From Hermodice carunculata (lineage: Eukaryota; Annelida; Polychaeta; Eunicida; Amphinomidae), in NCBI GenBank assembly GCA_964020975.1, contig OZ026628.1, positions 17,668,240 to 17,732,239 on the forward strand: a stretch of DNA of 64,000 nucleotides. Direction: 5' to 3'. The notes under the pieces are model-generated. The model was not told where the DNA came from, made no database searches, and was given only the letters and a program-made list of their open reading frames with translations. Both the position numbers and the translations under genes were made by a program. Position 1 is the first letter of the stretch. The number at the start of each line of letters is the position of its first letter. Shown here one piece after another: positions 45,084 through 57,427 of the stretch.

Positions 45084-46305
45084 TTATTATATTATTGGTG
45101 AACTGCAAAGCTCCTTGTATGGATTACAGATTGAGTGCACCTGTAAGTTGAGAAATAAAATGTAGATAAGAAAGTGATCATGTATTTCCCATTTCCAGTA
45201 GAGAGAGAAAGCAGGTAAATTAGTTCTGTCAGTGGTAACACTTTTTTCTGTTGGTAACACCCTCTGCCCCCCCCCCCCCCCCCACACCACACCCCCAAAC
45301 AAAAATGTTACATGGACCACTATCTTGTATACTTTGTTTCCAGTCCTGCAACATGCAGGTAAACTTTTTCATATCTTGTACTGTCATATTGATTTTGGAG
45401 ACATTTCCCTTCCTGAAATGCCAGTAAGGAATGCATTTGACCTTTGACGAGGTACTAACAATTTCTCTTAAAATGTCTTTAATGACAGTGGTAAAGCTAA
45501 CTTTTATTCCAAGATGTTTTTATCATGGATCAAACTTTGTAATGTCTGTAACCATGCAATTTAAAACTACTGTATCTCAAATAGCAGATAGCCAGAAGTA
45601 ATTACATTTTTAAGGATGATTTTTTTTTGCATGTTATGCAACATATTTGTTGACTTGTAAATAGTTTAATAAAGTACCAAGATAGTTTTCTTGTGGCTAA
45701 GAGAGAGATTGGTGACAGTTAAGCTTTTTTCTAAGTGACAAAAACTTTTTCTTTATCAAAGGCAAATATGTTTACAAATTGTGTGTAACTTTTCTGGGAT
45801 GTTGTTTTTCCTCCACAAGTACTGAAAGTAATGGAACAATACAGAAGCAGCAATATGAAACATAAAAAATTGCAATGCCATTCCTCTTAAACAAAATTTC
45901 TTATGTGTGTGTTTTTTTGTTTGTTTGTTTTTTTTTTCGAGTTGCTGGAAAGAAAAGTCATTATTTGATCAAGAGTCACAGTTTGATTGTCTGACCTCAT
46001 TATTGGTCCCACACACTTTTCCCCTCTATCCTACTCATAGACTCACATATTTTGTTTGCCAGGATTAAGGGGAAAAATGTTTGACCCTGCAACACAAATG
46101 GAGGCTTGCAAGTTGCAACACCAACAGAAAACACGGCATGAACAAATTTGAATGAAAACTTTTTTTCTTTAATTTAATTTCCGTTTATATAAAGAAGATA
46201 CAATGAAATAAGGCTAAAAACAACTGGAGGGTAAGAAAAAAGGCTTGGGATCATGTAATCAGGTTATAAAATTTGTCTGTCCACTGTGCAAACAAGTCCA
46301 TTGAA
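45084..46305. other. Spacer without supported gene
   Basis: A C-run lies at about 45268-45283, with T-rich tracts near 45911-45940. No coding evidence. Confidence 0.4.
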
Positions 46306-46569
46306 CTAGGCCCATTTTACACACCTTTGGACAACCGTAGTGGCGTTGACTTGGCACTCCCCGAACATGGCCAAAGCCCGCGGCACCAGCGTATTCCCCT
46401 CCCCTAAATATGCCACATACTCTCTTCTTGCCTCTGACAGGGCCACACTAATCAAATTTTGGGCATACGCCTCATCCCACTCCCAAAAATCACCATCGGC
46501 AACTCGTCCGAAATTCATTCTCGCTTTTTCGAAACAGACCGCTATTACAGTGACCTCTGGTGACACAAT
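46306..46569 (-). CDS. Candidate GC-rich terminal exon, unrecognised product
   Basis: An 87-codon open segment starts right after an acceptor (ATTATTTCAG, minus strand) with IVSPEVTVIAVCFEKARMNF and ends VVQRCVKWA-stop. Its base composition is clearly richer in G+C than its surroundings, as for coding sequence. WEWDEAYAQNLISVALSEAR looks like an amphipathic helix. No family was recognised and upstream exons were not found. Confidence 0.5.
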   Translation of the reverse strand: MVSPEVTVIAVCFEKARMNFGRVADGDFWEWDEAYAQNLISVALSEARREYVAYLGEGNTLVPRALAMFGECQVNATTVVQRCVKWA

Positions 46570-46654
46570 CTGAAATAATGTTACTTATGCTGCATTTCTA
46601 TCTCCGGCACAAGAGATCAAAGTGGTCGGTGGATGGCGCTGCGGCCCCAGTGTG

Positions 46655-47716
46655 AAATAGCTATAACACACAAAAATTCATAAAAAATTAGTGAAAAATT
46701 GCAGCGCCACCTGGTGAACAAATTAAGAACTAGGAGTCCCAGGGAGTGTTCCTGTGTGATATCAAAGCAATTGGGTGAGCGTTTTTTGGAGAAGAAGATT
46801 TTTTAAGATTTACCCAAAAAAGAACCAAAAAAATCATTAAAAATCCAAAAACCACTGAATCGTGACCATTTGAAGAAACTTGGTAGAGACCCACCCAAGG
46901 CACATTTCCACCAAGTTTGAAGTGAATCTGGCAGACGGCTTTTGAGAAGAAGTCGAAAATGTGAATTGTGGATGATGGACGGACAGATGGACGACGGACC
47001 CTCAAAAAACCTCAGCTGACTGACAAGTCAGCTGAGGTAAAAATCGTTAAAAATCAGGAATCCGCAGCATTCCCACATAGTGAACAACTTTGTTTGACCC
47101 TTCTGCAAGGAACATATCCACCATGTTTCAGGTTAATCTGAGCGACAGTTCTGGAGAAGAAGTCGAAAATAGCTGTAACACACAAAAAAATTAGGAAAAA
47201 ATTGCAGCGCCACCTGGTGAACAAATTAAGAACTAGGAGTCCCAGGGAGTGTTCCTGTGTGACATCAAAGCAATTGGGTGAGCGGTTTTGGAGAAGAAGA
47301 TTTTTTAAGATTTACTCGAAAAAGAACCAAAAAAATCATTAAAAATCCAAAAACCACTGAACCGTGACCATTTGAACAAACTTGGTAGAGACCCACCCAA
47401 GGCACATTTCCACCAAGTTTGACGTGAATCTGGCAGACGGATTTTGAGAAGAAGTTGAAAATGTGAATTATGGATGACGGACGATGGACCCTCAAAAAAC
47501 CTCAGCTGACTGACAAGTCAGCTGAGGTATAAAACCTTTTAAAATCAGGACTCTGCAGCATTCCCACATAGTGAACCACTTTGTTTGACCCTTCTGCAAG
47601 GAACATATCCACCATGTTTCAGCTTAATCTGAGTGACGCTTCTGGAGAAGAAGTCGAAAATGTGAAATGTAGACGGATGGACGACGGATTGACTGACTGA
47701 CAAGTCAGCTGAGTTA
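46655..47716 (+). repeat. Three partial copies of the CTCAGCTGA-ended dispersed repeat
   Basis: Copies end at about 47037, 47528 and 47716. The first two end in the perfect palindrome CCTCAGCTGACTGACAAGTC...GAGG; the last ends in a shortened form. GCGCCACCTGGTG occurs at 46704 and 47207. Non-coding. Confidence 0.8.
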
Positions 47717-48130
47717 AAAAAAAATTGGATATTAGCAGCGATACATTAACAGGTATTGAATTGCTAGACCATGAAGGGTAAATGTTGCTATATCTAGCAC
47801 ATTTCTGGGCAAGGAACTAAAACTTGCTACGGCTACAATACATCATACACACTAATAATCCAACACAGAGAAAAAGAACTTTTCTGAGATGGTCACATGG
47901 GAAGATTTTCAAAATTGGTCTTACACACAGCCAGAACACAAAAAATATTTTATGAGCGTGTGTTTGAGAAAAATTAATAAAGTAAGTGGTTGTAGGCCTA
48001 CACAATGGAACTATATTTTTAATGTTTGTAAGGGTCAACACATAGCAGGCACAATGAAAACTTGTTAGAATTACACTATTTTTTTCCCAAGACAATGTGT
48101 CAGATATCTGAATATGTCAGAATAATGAGT
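47717..48130. other. Spacer without supported gene
   Basis: A minus-strand open frame at 47817-48095 has no recognisable domain or splice context. Confidence 0.35.
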
Positions 48131-48136
48131 CTAAAC

Positions 48137-48858
48137 AAAGGAACCAAACTTCAGTCCCTTCAAATTTGTGTCATTATAATGAATATGTCAGATAACTGAG
48201 TGTCGCTTTGAGTTTTCACTGTATTATTTCAAAGGAACCAAACTTCAGTCCCTTCAAATTTGTGTCAATATAATGAATATGTCAGATAACTGAGTGTCGC
48301 TTTGAGTTTCACTGTATTATTTCATTTCAGCTCCAGTCCACTTTCATCAGGTGGTGCAAAATAAAAACAGAATTATTACCCCCCTCTTCACTGGAAGTGC
48401 TTCTCCTCTGGTTTAGTTTCTACCCTTGATCTGTAAAAGGCCACCCTGTATATTTGATACATACAGGTTGTTCTTTTCCAATCCAAGGGCATGCACAAAG
48501 ATGGACTTGACAAATCACACCAAAACCCCAGGATGGGAACAAAGGAACCAAACTTCAGTCCCTTCAAATTTGTGTCACTATAATGAATATGTCAGATAAC
48601 TGAGTGTCGCTTTGAGTTTTCACTGTATTATTTCATTTCAGCTCCAGTCCACTTTCATCAGGTGGTGCAAAATAAAAACAGAATTGTTATACCCCCCCCC
48701 CCCCCTCATCACTGGAAGTGCTTCTCCTCTGGTTTAGTTTCTACCCTTGATCTGTAAAAGGCCACCCTGTACATTTGATACATACAGGTTGTCCTTTTCC
48801 AATCCAAGGGCATGCACAAAGATGGACTATACAAATCACACCAAAACACCAGGATGGG
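48137..48858. repeat. Tandem duplication, ~310-bp unit with a partial extra copy
   Basis: A ~95-base block (AAAGGAACCAAACTTCAGTC start) occurs at about 48137, 48232 and 48542. The following ~210-base block (from TTCAGCTCCAGTCCACTTTC) occurs at about 48330 and 48640. Copies are almost identical. Confidence 0.88.
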
Positions 48859-48879
48859 CTTTTGATCACACCTTAAATT

Positions 48880-48882
<3 letters not shown>

Positions 48883-48976
<94 letters not shown>
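48883..48976. repeat. (AT)n microsatellite followed by (AC)n
   Basis: About 41 AT dinucleotides (48883-48964) run into six AC units. The Tyr-Ile-repeat open frames on both strands are artefacts of this tract. Confidence 0.98.
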
Positions 48977-48977
<1 letters not shown>

Positions 48978-51357
48978 TTTGTAACCTGTATTCTGATCGT
49001 TCAAAATGGGTAAGTTATGAATAATTACGATGTAAAAAATCATGCAAATGAATCAAACCAACTTTTCAATATATAACTTTTGCTTTGCTTTAAAAGTTTT
49101 CAGTGACGCCATTTTCCCTCCCATTAAAACACAACTTTTTCCATCTCTCAGTGACTGTTCTATATAATATATCAATCGAAGAAAAAAAGTTGTAGCATTA
49201 AACTGAAAGTGGCCTTAGCGAGCGCAAGGTTGAGTACAGCACTGAGTGATAGGTCATTCAAAACATGAACTGAAAATGTCGACAGTATCTGCATGGCAAT
49301 GTTTACAAACATCCACTTCTCGTTCGGATCCATGACCTAGATCTTGATTCATCTCAGAATCCCACAAATCAATTGAGCGCAATCAATTAAGCAGACCAAG
49401 TGACATACAATAACAACTCAGTATAAGACTTAAAAACACAGATCAAGTTTAATTTGTGAGCAATGCACCGATATTCAAAAGCATGTGCTCGTGATGAACG
49501 ACATCGCCATATATTATGATCATGTCATGGTCAACATGGCAATGACCGCGTGGATACCACACTGATGCGATGGCACCGCAAGTGACAGAGAACCTGTCAA
49601 ATTTTATACAAACACATATTCGCTCGTGTAATATACACAATGTTAAACAACGAAATATGAAAAACACACACTTACTTGTGAAACTACGGTGTAGTCCTCC
49701 AGTCTTCTTCTACTTTTACTTTCTGGTTCCTCTTCGCACTAGCTTCAGCAACAGGTCTTTTCTATTGATCATGTGTATTCATATTCGTATTTATATTTTG
49801 ACAAGTTCACGTCATTGTCATATTTGTGTTATAGTGTATTTTCATGTAGGTGGCAGCTCATCTAGATGTACCTGCCTGCTCATGCTATTACCATAGGCAT
49901 GTATAATAGTATTAATTAATGTACATGTATATATAGGTGGCAGCACATTCTGATGTCTCTGCCGTTTCTTTGTATTTATGTAGTTTGGTGCTATTTGTAG
50001 TCTAGTTGTTGTACTGGTCCCATAGAGGACGCTTTATGCAATAAAGTTATCTACTACCCATACGTCACTGTGGCTGCTTTAAATATGTTAAAACACATTA
50101 CGCGTGCGCATAAACGATCTCCAAAATACGCTCGCTCCCACGCTAGTTTGATTATGTCGAAAGTAGACGACAACAGATCCAGAAAATCTATCTCTTTTCT
50201 ATTCTGTCCTTTCTTTAAAGAATATACATCAAAGTGAAAGATTCGTGATATTCACAAACAGTAAAATCAGTGCATTGCGCTTCTTTCCTGTAATCTGAAC
50301 GGTAATAAGATCTAACAACATTGCGCTTGCGCAGCATTATTTATTGACCTATATTATACTAATGACATTCAAGCCGATGAACAAAACAATGGTCTTTTTG
50401 GACAAATGTAGGACTTAAAACCTACGCAAAAGACACAGAATGCCACTTATGTCATCGGACAATTGATTCTTGCGACTAACTATCTTTGAAACGTCTTGAT
50501 ATATTTCCATCGCCGTTCAAAAACAACTGCTGGAACCCGGCAAAATATAAAATACGCATTGCACAGTAGGACCCGGCAAATGTACCAATCACACATACAC
50601 ATTGTAAAATCTGCACTCGAAACGGTAATATTTCGTTCCATCTCCGAACTCAATTGAATACTTTCTATTCACCCATTTTAAACCACTTTACATATTGCGC
50701 CAAAACAGCGTACGTGCACAAAACTCGTAAAGGGAAGTGGTAACCTGATTACATTTTCTCGTGGACTTTTTAGACCACTGTAACGAATGCTCAATGAATT
50801 TTTTCTGTCTGATGCATCTTTGGACGTGTTCAGACTGGTAACGGTCTGGATATGCAAAAACCCACAGAGAGCCTCATTGAGTTGACAAAAGTTCGGTGTT
50901 CAAAGATTTGACGTCACATTCACACACGAATACAAGCAAGATACGGAACTTCTTTTAACAGAAAGGTCCTGATAATGTGCATAGATCCATAAAGAATATC
51001 TACATTTTACATCAGCAATGAGCAGTAATACCAGTGTTACCATTAAGAGCACAAATGAAAGAAAATAACCTACACCTTTTTAAAATCTGTTTCTTGTTTG
51101 CACCAGAATACATAACGTTCGCCGTGTGTGCGAAAATGGCACATTCTCACAGTTGGGCATTTTCAGCTAACAGTTAGGCATTTTCAGCAATTGTGACCAG
51201 TGGTGACAGAGTATTTTCTCTTATTAAACCCTTCAGGTATCAGTCTTGTTTATTTTGCCGATATCAAATGTTAAGAATAAAGTCTTGTCACAAATCAGGA
51301 CTATTAACACGACAGGAATAGTTCCTGGTTTTCAAATATTGAACTTTTTAGGTCTAC
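48977..51357. other. Long stretch without recognised gene
   Basis: A GGTGGCAGC(T/A)CA-GATGT motif recurs at about 49850 and 49937. The stretch 50080-50760 is richer in CpG and could be a promoter or unrecognised first exon. No protein domain was identified. Confidence 0.35.
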
Positions 51358-52398
51358 TATGTACTATGTACATGAGAGGGGGTCTCCTTACGGAGCCCCA
51401 CCTAAAAATCGTTAAAAATCAGGAATCCACAGCAGTGCTATCTAGTGAAGACCTTTGCTTGACACTTTCACAAGGAACATATCCACAAAGTTTCCACTAA
51501 ATCTGAGTAACAGTTCTGGAGATGTGACAAGTAACAAAAATACATAAAAAATTTTAAAATTTCAGCACCACCTGGTGAATAAATTCAGAACTAAAAGTTC
51601 CTAGGATTGTTCTTATGTAATATCACAGCAATTGGGAGAGGGGTTGTGAAGATTTTTTTAAGTTTTGTCCAAAGAAAGAACAGAAAAAATCAATAAAAAT
51701 CCAAAAATCACCGAAGTGTGACCATTTTGAACAAACCTGGTAGAAACCAACCAAAGGTACATTGCCCCTAAGTTTGAAGTTAATCTGAATAATGGTTTTT
51801 GAGAAGAAGTCGAAAATGTAAATTAGCATTAGAATGCCCATTTACTCACATAGTAATCAATAGGAAAGCTGCATTGACTGGTAAGTGCCAAAATTTAAAA
51901 AAAATATCATTAAAAATCAGGAATCCACAACACTGCCACCTGAAGTTCAACTTTGTTTGACCCTTCCACAAGGAACATATCCACCAAGCTTCAGCTTAAT
52001 CTAAGTGATGGTCTGGAAAAGAAGTCAAAAAATAACAAACTTACACAAAAAATCAAAAAGAAATTGCAGTGCCACCTGGTGAACACAGTCAGAACTTAGA
52101 GTCCCCGCAGGTATCTATGTGCAACATCAAAGCAATTGGGTGAGCAGTTTCAAAGATTTTTTTAAATTTGCCCGAAAAAAGAACCAAAAAAAATCATATA
52201 AATTCCAAAATCACTGGAATGTGACCACTTGAACAAACTTGGTAGAGACCCATCCAAGGCACATCCCCACCAAGTTTGAAGTCAATCTGACCGACAGTTT
52301 TGGCAAGAAGTCGAAAATGTGAAATGTGGACAATGGACGGACAAACGATAGATGGTTAGTCATAACATAAACTCAACTGACTGACATGTCAGCTGAGC
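51358..52398 (+). repeat. Hairpin segment plus two copies of the dispersed repeat
   Basis: The hairpin segment shared with 4170-4214 leads directly into the AAAAATCGTTAAAAATCAGG family. A second copy starts near 51903, and the block ends with CAACTGACTGACATGTCAGC near 52397. The CTCF-like site is degenerate here (CACCACCTGGTGA and GTGCCACCTGGTG). Confidence 0.75.
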
Positions 52399-53807
52399 TA
52401 AAAATCCATAATTCACCAGCTTGCCATCTGGAGAACAATATTATTTGTTTGATTGCTCATAAGGGTACATTTGAAGTTTAGCTAAATTTGCTTGGGTCTT
52501 TGCCTGCAGAGCAGACCAAGTTCCATGTTACTACACCAGCGGAGTAGACAAAATACACAGCTGGGGTCTGCTTTGGAGGCAACTTGGGTCTTGGAGATGT
52601 CAAAAATAAAGAAAACATATTTTATTCTATGTTTGAGAGTGAATCATCATTCTTTTTCTAGAGAGAAATACAAAAGCAGTAACTCACTGTAGATCACATG
52701 ACGTACACGTTATTGCACGGTAATTGTGATGCGCCTGCATCAGTGTCATGATGCATTAATTGACATTTGGACAGACTCATATGTGCGCGAGCAATGTTTG
52801 ATCATATGTCACGCTTGACATGTAATGACACTGACAAGTATAAACAAACACAGCACGCCAGGTTGGCACTGAAAGTTGGCCTAGGGCATATTTTTTGCGA
52901 TATATGCTCAATTAAACATAGAATCAACAAAATCTAACATGCCATGTATGATTATATTTTTAAAATTGAGAAACAAAATCAGTGCCACCTGTGGAACAAG
53001 TAAGTTGTATGGTCCCCAGAAGTGTCCCTGTGCAATTCTAAAGCAAGTGGCCTGTTGGTTTCCGATATTGAATGAGATTTTGCCCCCCCCCCCCAAAAAA
53101 AAAATAAAATCTAAAAATCAGTTTAGCTTGAAGACTTGAACAGAATTTTGTAGAAGTCCACTCAAAATATATCCCTAACACGAGGTCAACTCTACTCTTT
53201 GAAAGAAGTTGAAAATGTAAGCTGTGGCCACCCATCCTATAACCTCACCTGACTGACAAGTAAGATTATGTAAAATTTTAATAAAATCTAAAAGTCATCA
53301 CTATTTGAGCACACTTCATAGTGATCAACCCAAGGTAGGTACCCAGCATGTCTGAAGAGGATTTGACCAATGGTTTTGGAGAGGAAGCTGAAAATGTTAT
53401 TGTGAACAGATGGTGGATGACATACAGATAGATGGATGGGCAGAGGGACAAACAAAGGACGGACCAACCTATGGTCTCAGCTGAAGCTGAATGACAGCTG
53501 AAGAAACAATACGAATGAAAACAAGCACCACTAACGCCCCTATCCATGGACCCCAATAATATTCTGATTCACCAAGTTTAACATTCATTTTATTCAGATT
53601 AATGACAGACAGGGACATAGTTTTAAAGTACACAGCAGTATTTTCCATTTGCACTCTCATATGGAGACATCTTGTCTGTGTTTCCTTCCATTCTAGGAGT
53701 TTCATTGAACTAAAAACCACACACTATAGACACTGGTACATGTTCTCCACTCTGCCACTTATCTGGTTATTTCCACATGTTCTTTCCACTTTACCACATG
53801 TACATTA
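52399..53807. other. Spacer with a diverged dispersed-repeat copy
   Basis: A diverged copy of the same family runs from about 52975 to 53500 and contains a C-run at 53083-53095. No gene is recognised between it and the zinc-finger gene. Confidence 0.45.
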
Positions 53808-55787
53808 CTATACCATCTCACTAGTATGACTTCTAACATGTTCATCAAAAGAGGTGATATCTTTAAACTCCACATTACAAGATATACATTTGAGTGAACA
53901 TATATTTGGAGCAGCTGTCACACATGTATTTTGTGCCTCCAATTTTACACAAACAAGCTGATTGTCCACATTTGTAACACAGTCTTCTGCTGACTTGACA
54001 CCAGCAGCTTGAGATTGAGCACAAAGTATAAGACTATCAGATTCGATATTTGCCTTATTTTCCTCAGTCGTTTTTAAGTCCATGCTGTCCATTTTGGTCA
54101 TGTGTTTGTCCGTATGGCTTAAGTTAATGTCTGCCTCTGTAGACCCTGTACCACACATAAGACACCGGTAGGTCAGGTCCCCTGCATGACTTGTATGATA
54201 TATATTTTGGGGGAGTTCAAACACAGCACCACATGATGTACACTTGAATGGCTTCTCATCTCTGTGACTTATCATGTGTATATCAAAAAGGTCCATGTTG
54301 GAAAACTTTTCACCACAAAGTGTGCACTCATAAAGCTTCTCCTCTGACATAACTGTTGTACATGCATTTCGTTTTTCTGATTCCATACAGACAGATCCTT
54401 TTTCCATATTTACAAGATGCTCACATTGAGACTGAATGTTTGGACCAATGTTTGGATCAAGTTCTTCAAATTTCATGGAAGATTTTTTTGGAGAACAATC
54501 CTCATTAGGTACTGTTAAGTCTTCAGCAATTCGTCCATTCACACCTCTCTCAAATGCTGTGTCCTGTTTCTTTAAGCACGCTGTACACTGGTTTGCTTTT
54601 TCATTTTTGTGATTTCTTACACATATGCCCAAAGTATCAATGTGTGTGAAATCCTTGCCACACATGGAACACTTCTGTGGCTGTATACGTGTGTGAGTTT
54701 TCATGTGAATTTTAAGAGTCCTATTCTGTGCATAGCCCACATCACATATTGTACACAGGTATAGCTTCTCACCTGTGTGAGTTCTCATGTGTAGCCTTAG
54801 TTTACTGCTCACAGCAAATCCTCTGCCACATCTGCATTGGTATGGCTTATCTCCAGTGTGTGTTCTCATATGTATCTTAAGAGAACTATTGATTGCAAAG
54901 CATCTACCACATGTTTTACACTGGTATGGCTTCTCACCTGTGTGAGTTCTCGTGTGAATTGTAAGATGACTGCTCTTAGAAAACCCTCTGCCACATATTG
55001 TACACTGGTAGGGCTTCTCACCTGTGTGAGTTCTCATATGTTCTGTCAGATTACCTTTGCATGCAAATGTTGCAGAACATGTCACACATGGGTATGGTCT
55101 CTCTCCAGTGTGACTTCTCATGTGTTTCTTTAGTTCATTACGCTGTATGAAGCAAGCACTACATACTGTACACTGGTACGCTTTCTCACCTGTGTGAGTT
55201 TTCATGTGCACCTTTAGTTTATTACTCTCAGCAAATCCTTTCCCACATCTACACTTGTAGGGCTTATCTCCAGTGTGTATACTCATATGTACTTTTAGAG
55301 ACCTATTGCGTGCAAAGCATCTACCACATGTTTTGCACTGGTAGGGCTTCTCACCTGTGTGAGTTCTCATGTGCACCTTTAGTTTACTATTATCAACAAA
55401 TCCTTTCCCACATCTACACTTGTAGGGCTTTTCACCTGTGTGAATTCCCATGTGCTTCTTTAATTTATAATTCACTGCAAATTCAGCACCACATGTATCA
55501 CATTTATATGGTTTTTCACCTGTGTGAGTTCGTACATGGTTTTTCATTGTGCAGGAGAGTCTAAACTTTTTATCACATATTGTACACTTATATGGTTTCT
55601 CACCTGTGTGAGTTCTTACATGTCTGTTTAATGTTTCATTTTCTGCAAACCCTTTACCACATGTTGTACACTTGTATGGTTTCTCCCCAGTGTGACTTTT
55701 CATGTGTCTGTTTAGATCATAATTCCTTGCAAATAGTTTATGACACAGTGTACATTGGTATGTTTTTTCACCTGTTAAAGGTTTCAT
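53808..55787 (-). CDS. C2H2 zinc-finger protein, 659 residues, 14 tandem fingers plus a degenerate C-terminal group
   Basis: Fourteen consecutive fingers (residues ~10-393) are joined by TGEKPY-type linkers, as in DNA-binding nuclear regulators. An acidic, Cys-containing spacer follows (~400-485), then four looser fingers (~487-654). Three fingers have only one residue between the zinc cysteines: C124-R-C126, C179-R-C181 and C318-R-C320. Each is followed by G(K/R)GF. Finger 14 has Cys389 where the first His is expected. The start ATG is at 55787 with an in-frame TAA five codons upstream, so the ORF is complete as one exon. The opening (MKPLTGEKTYQC) starts like a linker, suggesting loss of more N-terminal fingers or an upstream spliced exon. 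It is intact and probably a functional host gene. Confidence 0.93.
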   Translation of the reverse strand: MKPLTGEKTYQCTLCHKLFARNYDLNRHMKSHTGEKPYKCTTCGKGFAENETLNRHVRTHTGEKPYKCTICDKKFRLSCTMKNHVRTHTGEKPYKCDTCGAEFAVNYKLKKHMGIHTGEKPYKCRCGKGFVDNSKLKVHMRTHTGEKPYQCKTCGRCFARNRSLKVHMSIHTGDKPYKCRCGKGFAESNKLKVHMKTHTGEKAYQCTVCSACFIQRNELKKHMRSHTGERPYPCVTCSATFACKGNLTEHMRTHTGEKPYQCTICGRGFSKSSHLTIHTRTHTGEKPYQCKTCGRCFAINSSLKIHMRTHTGDKPYQCRCGRGFAVSSKLRLHMRTHTGEKLYLCTICDVGYAQNRTLKIHMKTHTRIQPQKCSMCGKDFTHIDTLGICVRNHKNEKANQCTACLKKQDTAFERGVNGRIAEDLTVPNEDCSPKKSSMKFEELDPNIGPNIQSQCEHLVNMEKGSVCMESEKRNACTTVMSEEKLYECTLCGEKFSNMDLFDIHMISHRDEKPFKCTSCGAVFELPQNIYHTSHAGDLTYRCLMCGTGSTEADINLSHTDKHMTKMDSMDLKTTEENKANIESDSLILCAQSQAAGVKSAEDCVTNVDNQLVCVKLEAQNTCVTAAPNICSLKCISCNVEFKDITSFDEHVRSHTSEMV

Positions 55788-57248
55788 TTTTTTTTTAAAT
55801 TACATGAAATATTGCATCACATGTTGTGCAATTGCAAGCCTATAAATTCTACTGTGAGCCAGTTCACATTTTCTTGTTCTGACAATTATTTGGTGCAACT
55901 TTCCTCATGTGTTGAAAGCTGGGTCCACTTCTCTTTGGACTTTGCATCCTGGGAACTCTCTCTTCGATACTGGTACACCATTGGTCCAGATGCTTTTATT
56001 GGTGAGCATACAGCCCACACAAATATGATACATATGAAGTTTATCCCAGCAGACTTTCTACTTCAATGAAGCTCATCAAACCAGCAACTGCCACACCTTC
56101 TTGGTCTTCCTTCTATCTGTAATGGAAATTTTATATTGTTGCAAAGCAAACCTGAACAAATTTACATTTCATAGCACTTGATGGGAAAAATATATCTTTT
56201 ATTGAGTCTTTCTTGATAACATTTTTTGACCAATTGGCTATGACTATTACATAATTTGTGGCACTTTTCATATTTTATTGTACTCAATTACTCATATTTA
56301 ATATTGACCATTATTTCAAAATATAGAGGCCATCTGTGATTTTACATTATATATTCAGCACTTACAGAGGGCACCTTAGCCAAATTGGCTACTTGTTCTT
56401 ACATATGTTAAATGCCATCCGTGAGCTAGCAAGATCAGAGAAACCATATATATGTGTATATATATATATGCAGTGAAACAGTGAAAGTGGCAAAATATTA
56501 AAAATACAAATTGAAAATCAACTATTTGAATGGGGTGAATCAAGATGAAAAATGCAGTGTAATTTCTCCAACTATACAAGTCAGTCACTGTCCGATGTAA
56601 ACATCAATCAGATTTATAGTTGCATTGATTTTAGGATCTTCTTCTGTACCTCCTCTTTCTGGTTGCCTGTAGTCAATTGTAATCTAATGCCAATGGGATG
56701 CACATCCTTTGCATACCTCACTCTCTATACCATGAATGCCATCGATACACTGTAGGCAATTTAGGTGTACATAAAAGTATTGGCAAGTTCCTCACAATAA
56801 ACAGCGTTTTTTATTCAAATTTGAATGAAAAATTTAATATTTCAAATTTAAAGGCAATCAGAGATTGCTCGAATCATGCCCCCCCCCCCCTCACCTCATT
56901 TATAACCTTGTTACCCACAGGTCTCATTTTGGAATGACTGTAGTCAATAAAAATATGCTACCACCGTGACCCAGATGCTTGACCTAGTGACCTACTTTTA
57001 CACATGACACACCCTTACGTCCATGACAATGATATTATGATAATATAACTGTGATACTGTGTTTTATAATAATTAGTACATCACGTACCTTCAATGAAAG
57101 TGGCTTCTTCATAGGTTATAAAAATACAACATATGTTTACTTGGAATCAGCTATCGTCTTGAAATAATATAGTGACTTAAATTTCTTATTTTTTTTTTCA
57201 GGAGGGCCTCATTTATCTGGATCTTGCAGTACATGTACGGTTCTACTA
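55788..57248. other. Flank of the zinc-finger gene, no further gene recognised
   Basis: It probably includes the promoter of the minus-strand zinc-finger gene. A short (TA)n tract lies near 56450-56468 and a C-run at 56880-56890. A possible splice acceptor (TTTTTTTTTCAG) ends at 57201 on the plus strand. Confidence 0.4.
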
Positions 57249-57427
57249 CAGTGGTACCTGCTGTAAAGACCACCTCCAATTTAAGACCAGATGTCTTTTT
57301 AAGACCACTCCTTCAGAGCCCTTTGCTGTATTTTGTTATTAAATCTACCTCTAATTTCAGACCACCTGCAGTATGAGACCATTTTTGGCTGGCTGTAGGG
57401 GCGGTCTTTAAATAGCAGGTACCCCTG
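57249..57427. mobile_element. 179-bp Tc1/mariner-like MITE
   Basis: The inverted ends are CAGTGGTACCTGCTGTAAAG and its near complement ending CAGGTACCCCTG, flanked by TA on both sides (57247-57248 and 57428-57429). It is non-coding. A similar left end (TACAGTGGAACCTG) occurs at about 57848. Confidence 0.85.

Noticed and set aside
48709-49013. Open frames on both strands rich in Tyr-Ile repeats
   Set aside because: They are translations of the (AT)n tract.
54837-55798. Plus-strand open frames opposite the zinc-finger gene
   Set aside because: They are antisense shadows of the tandem finger repeats.
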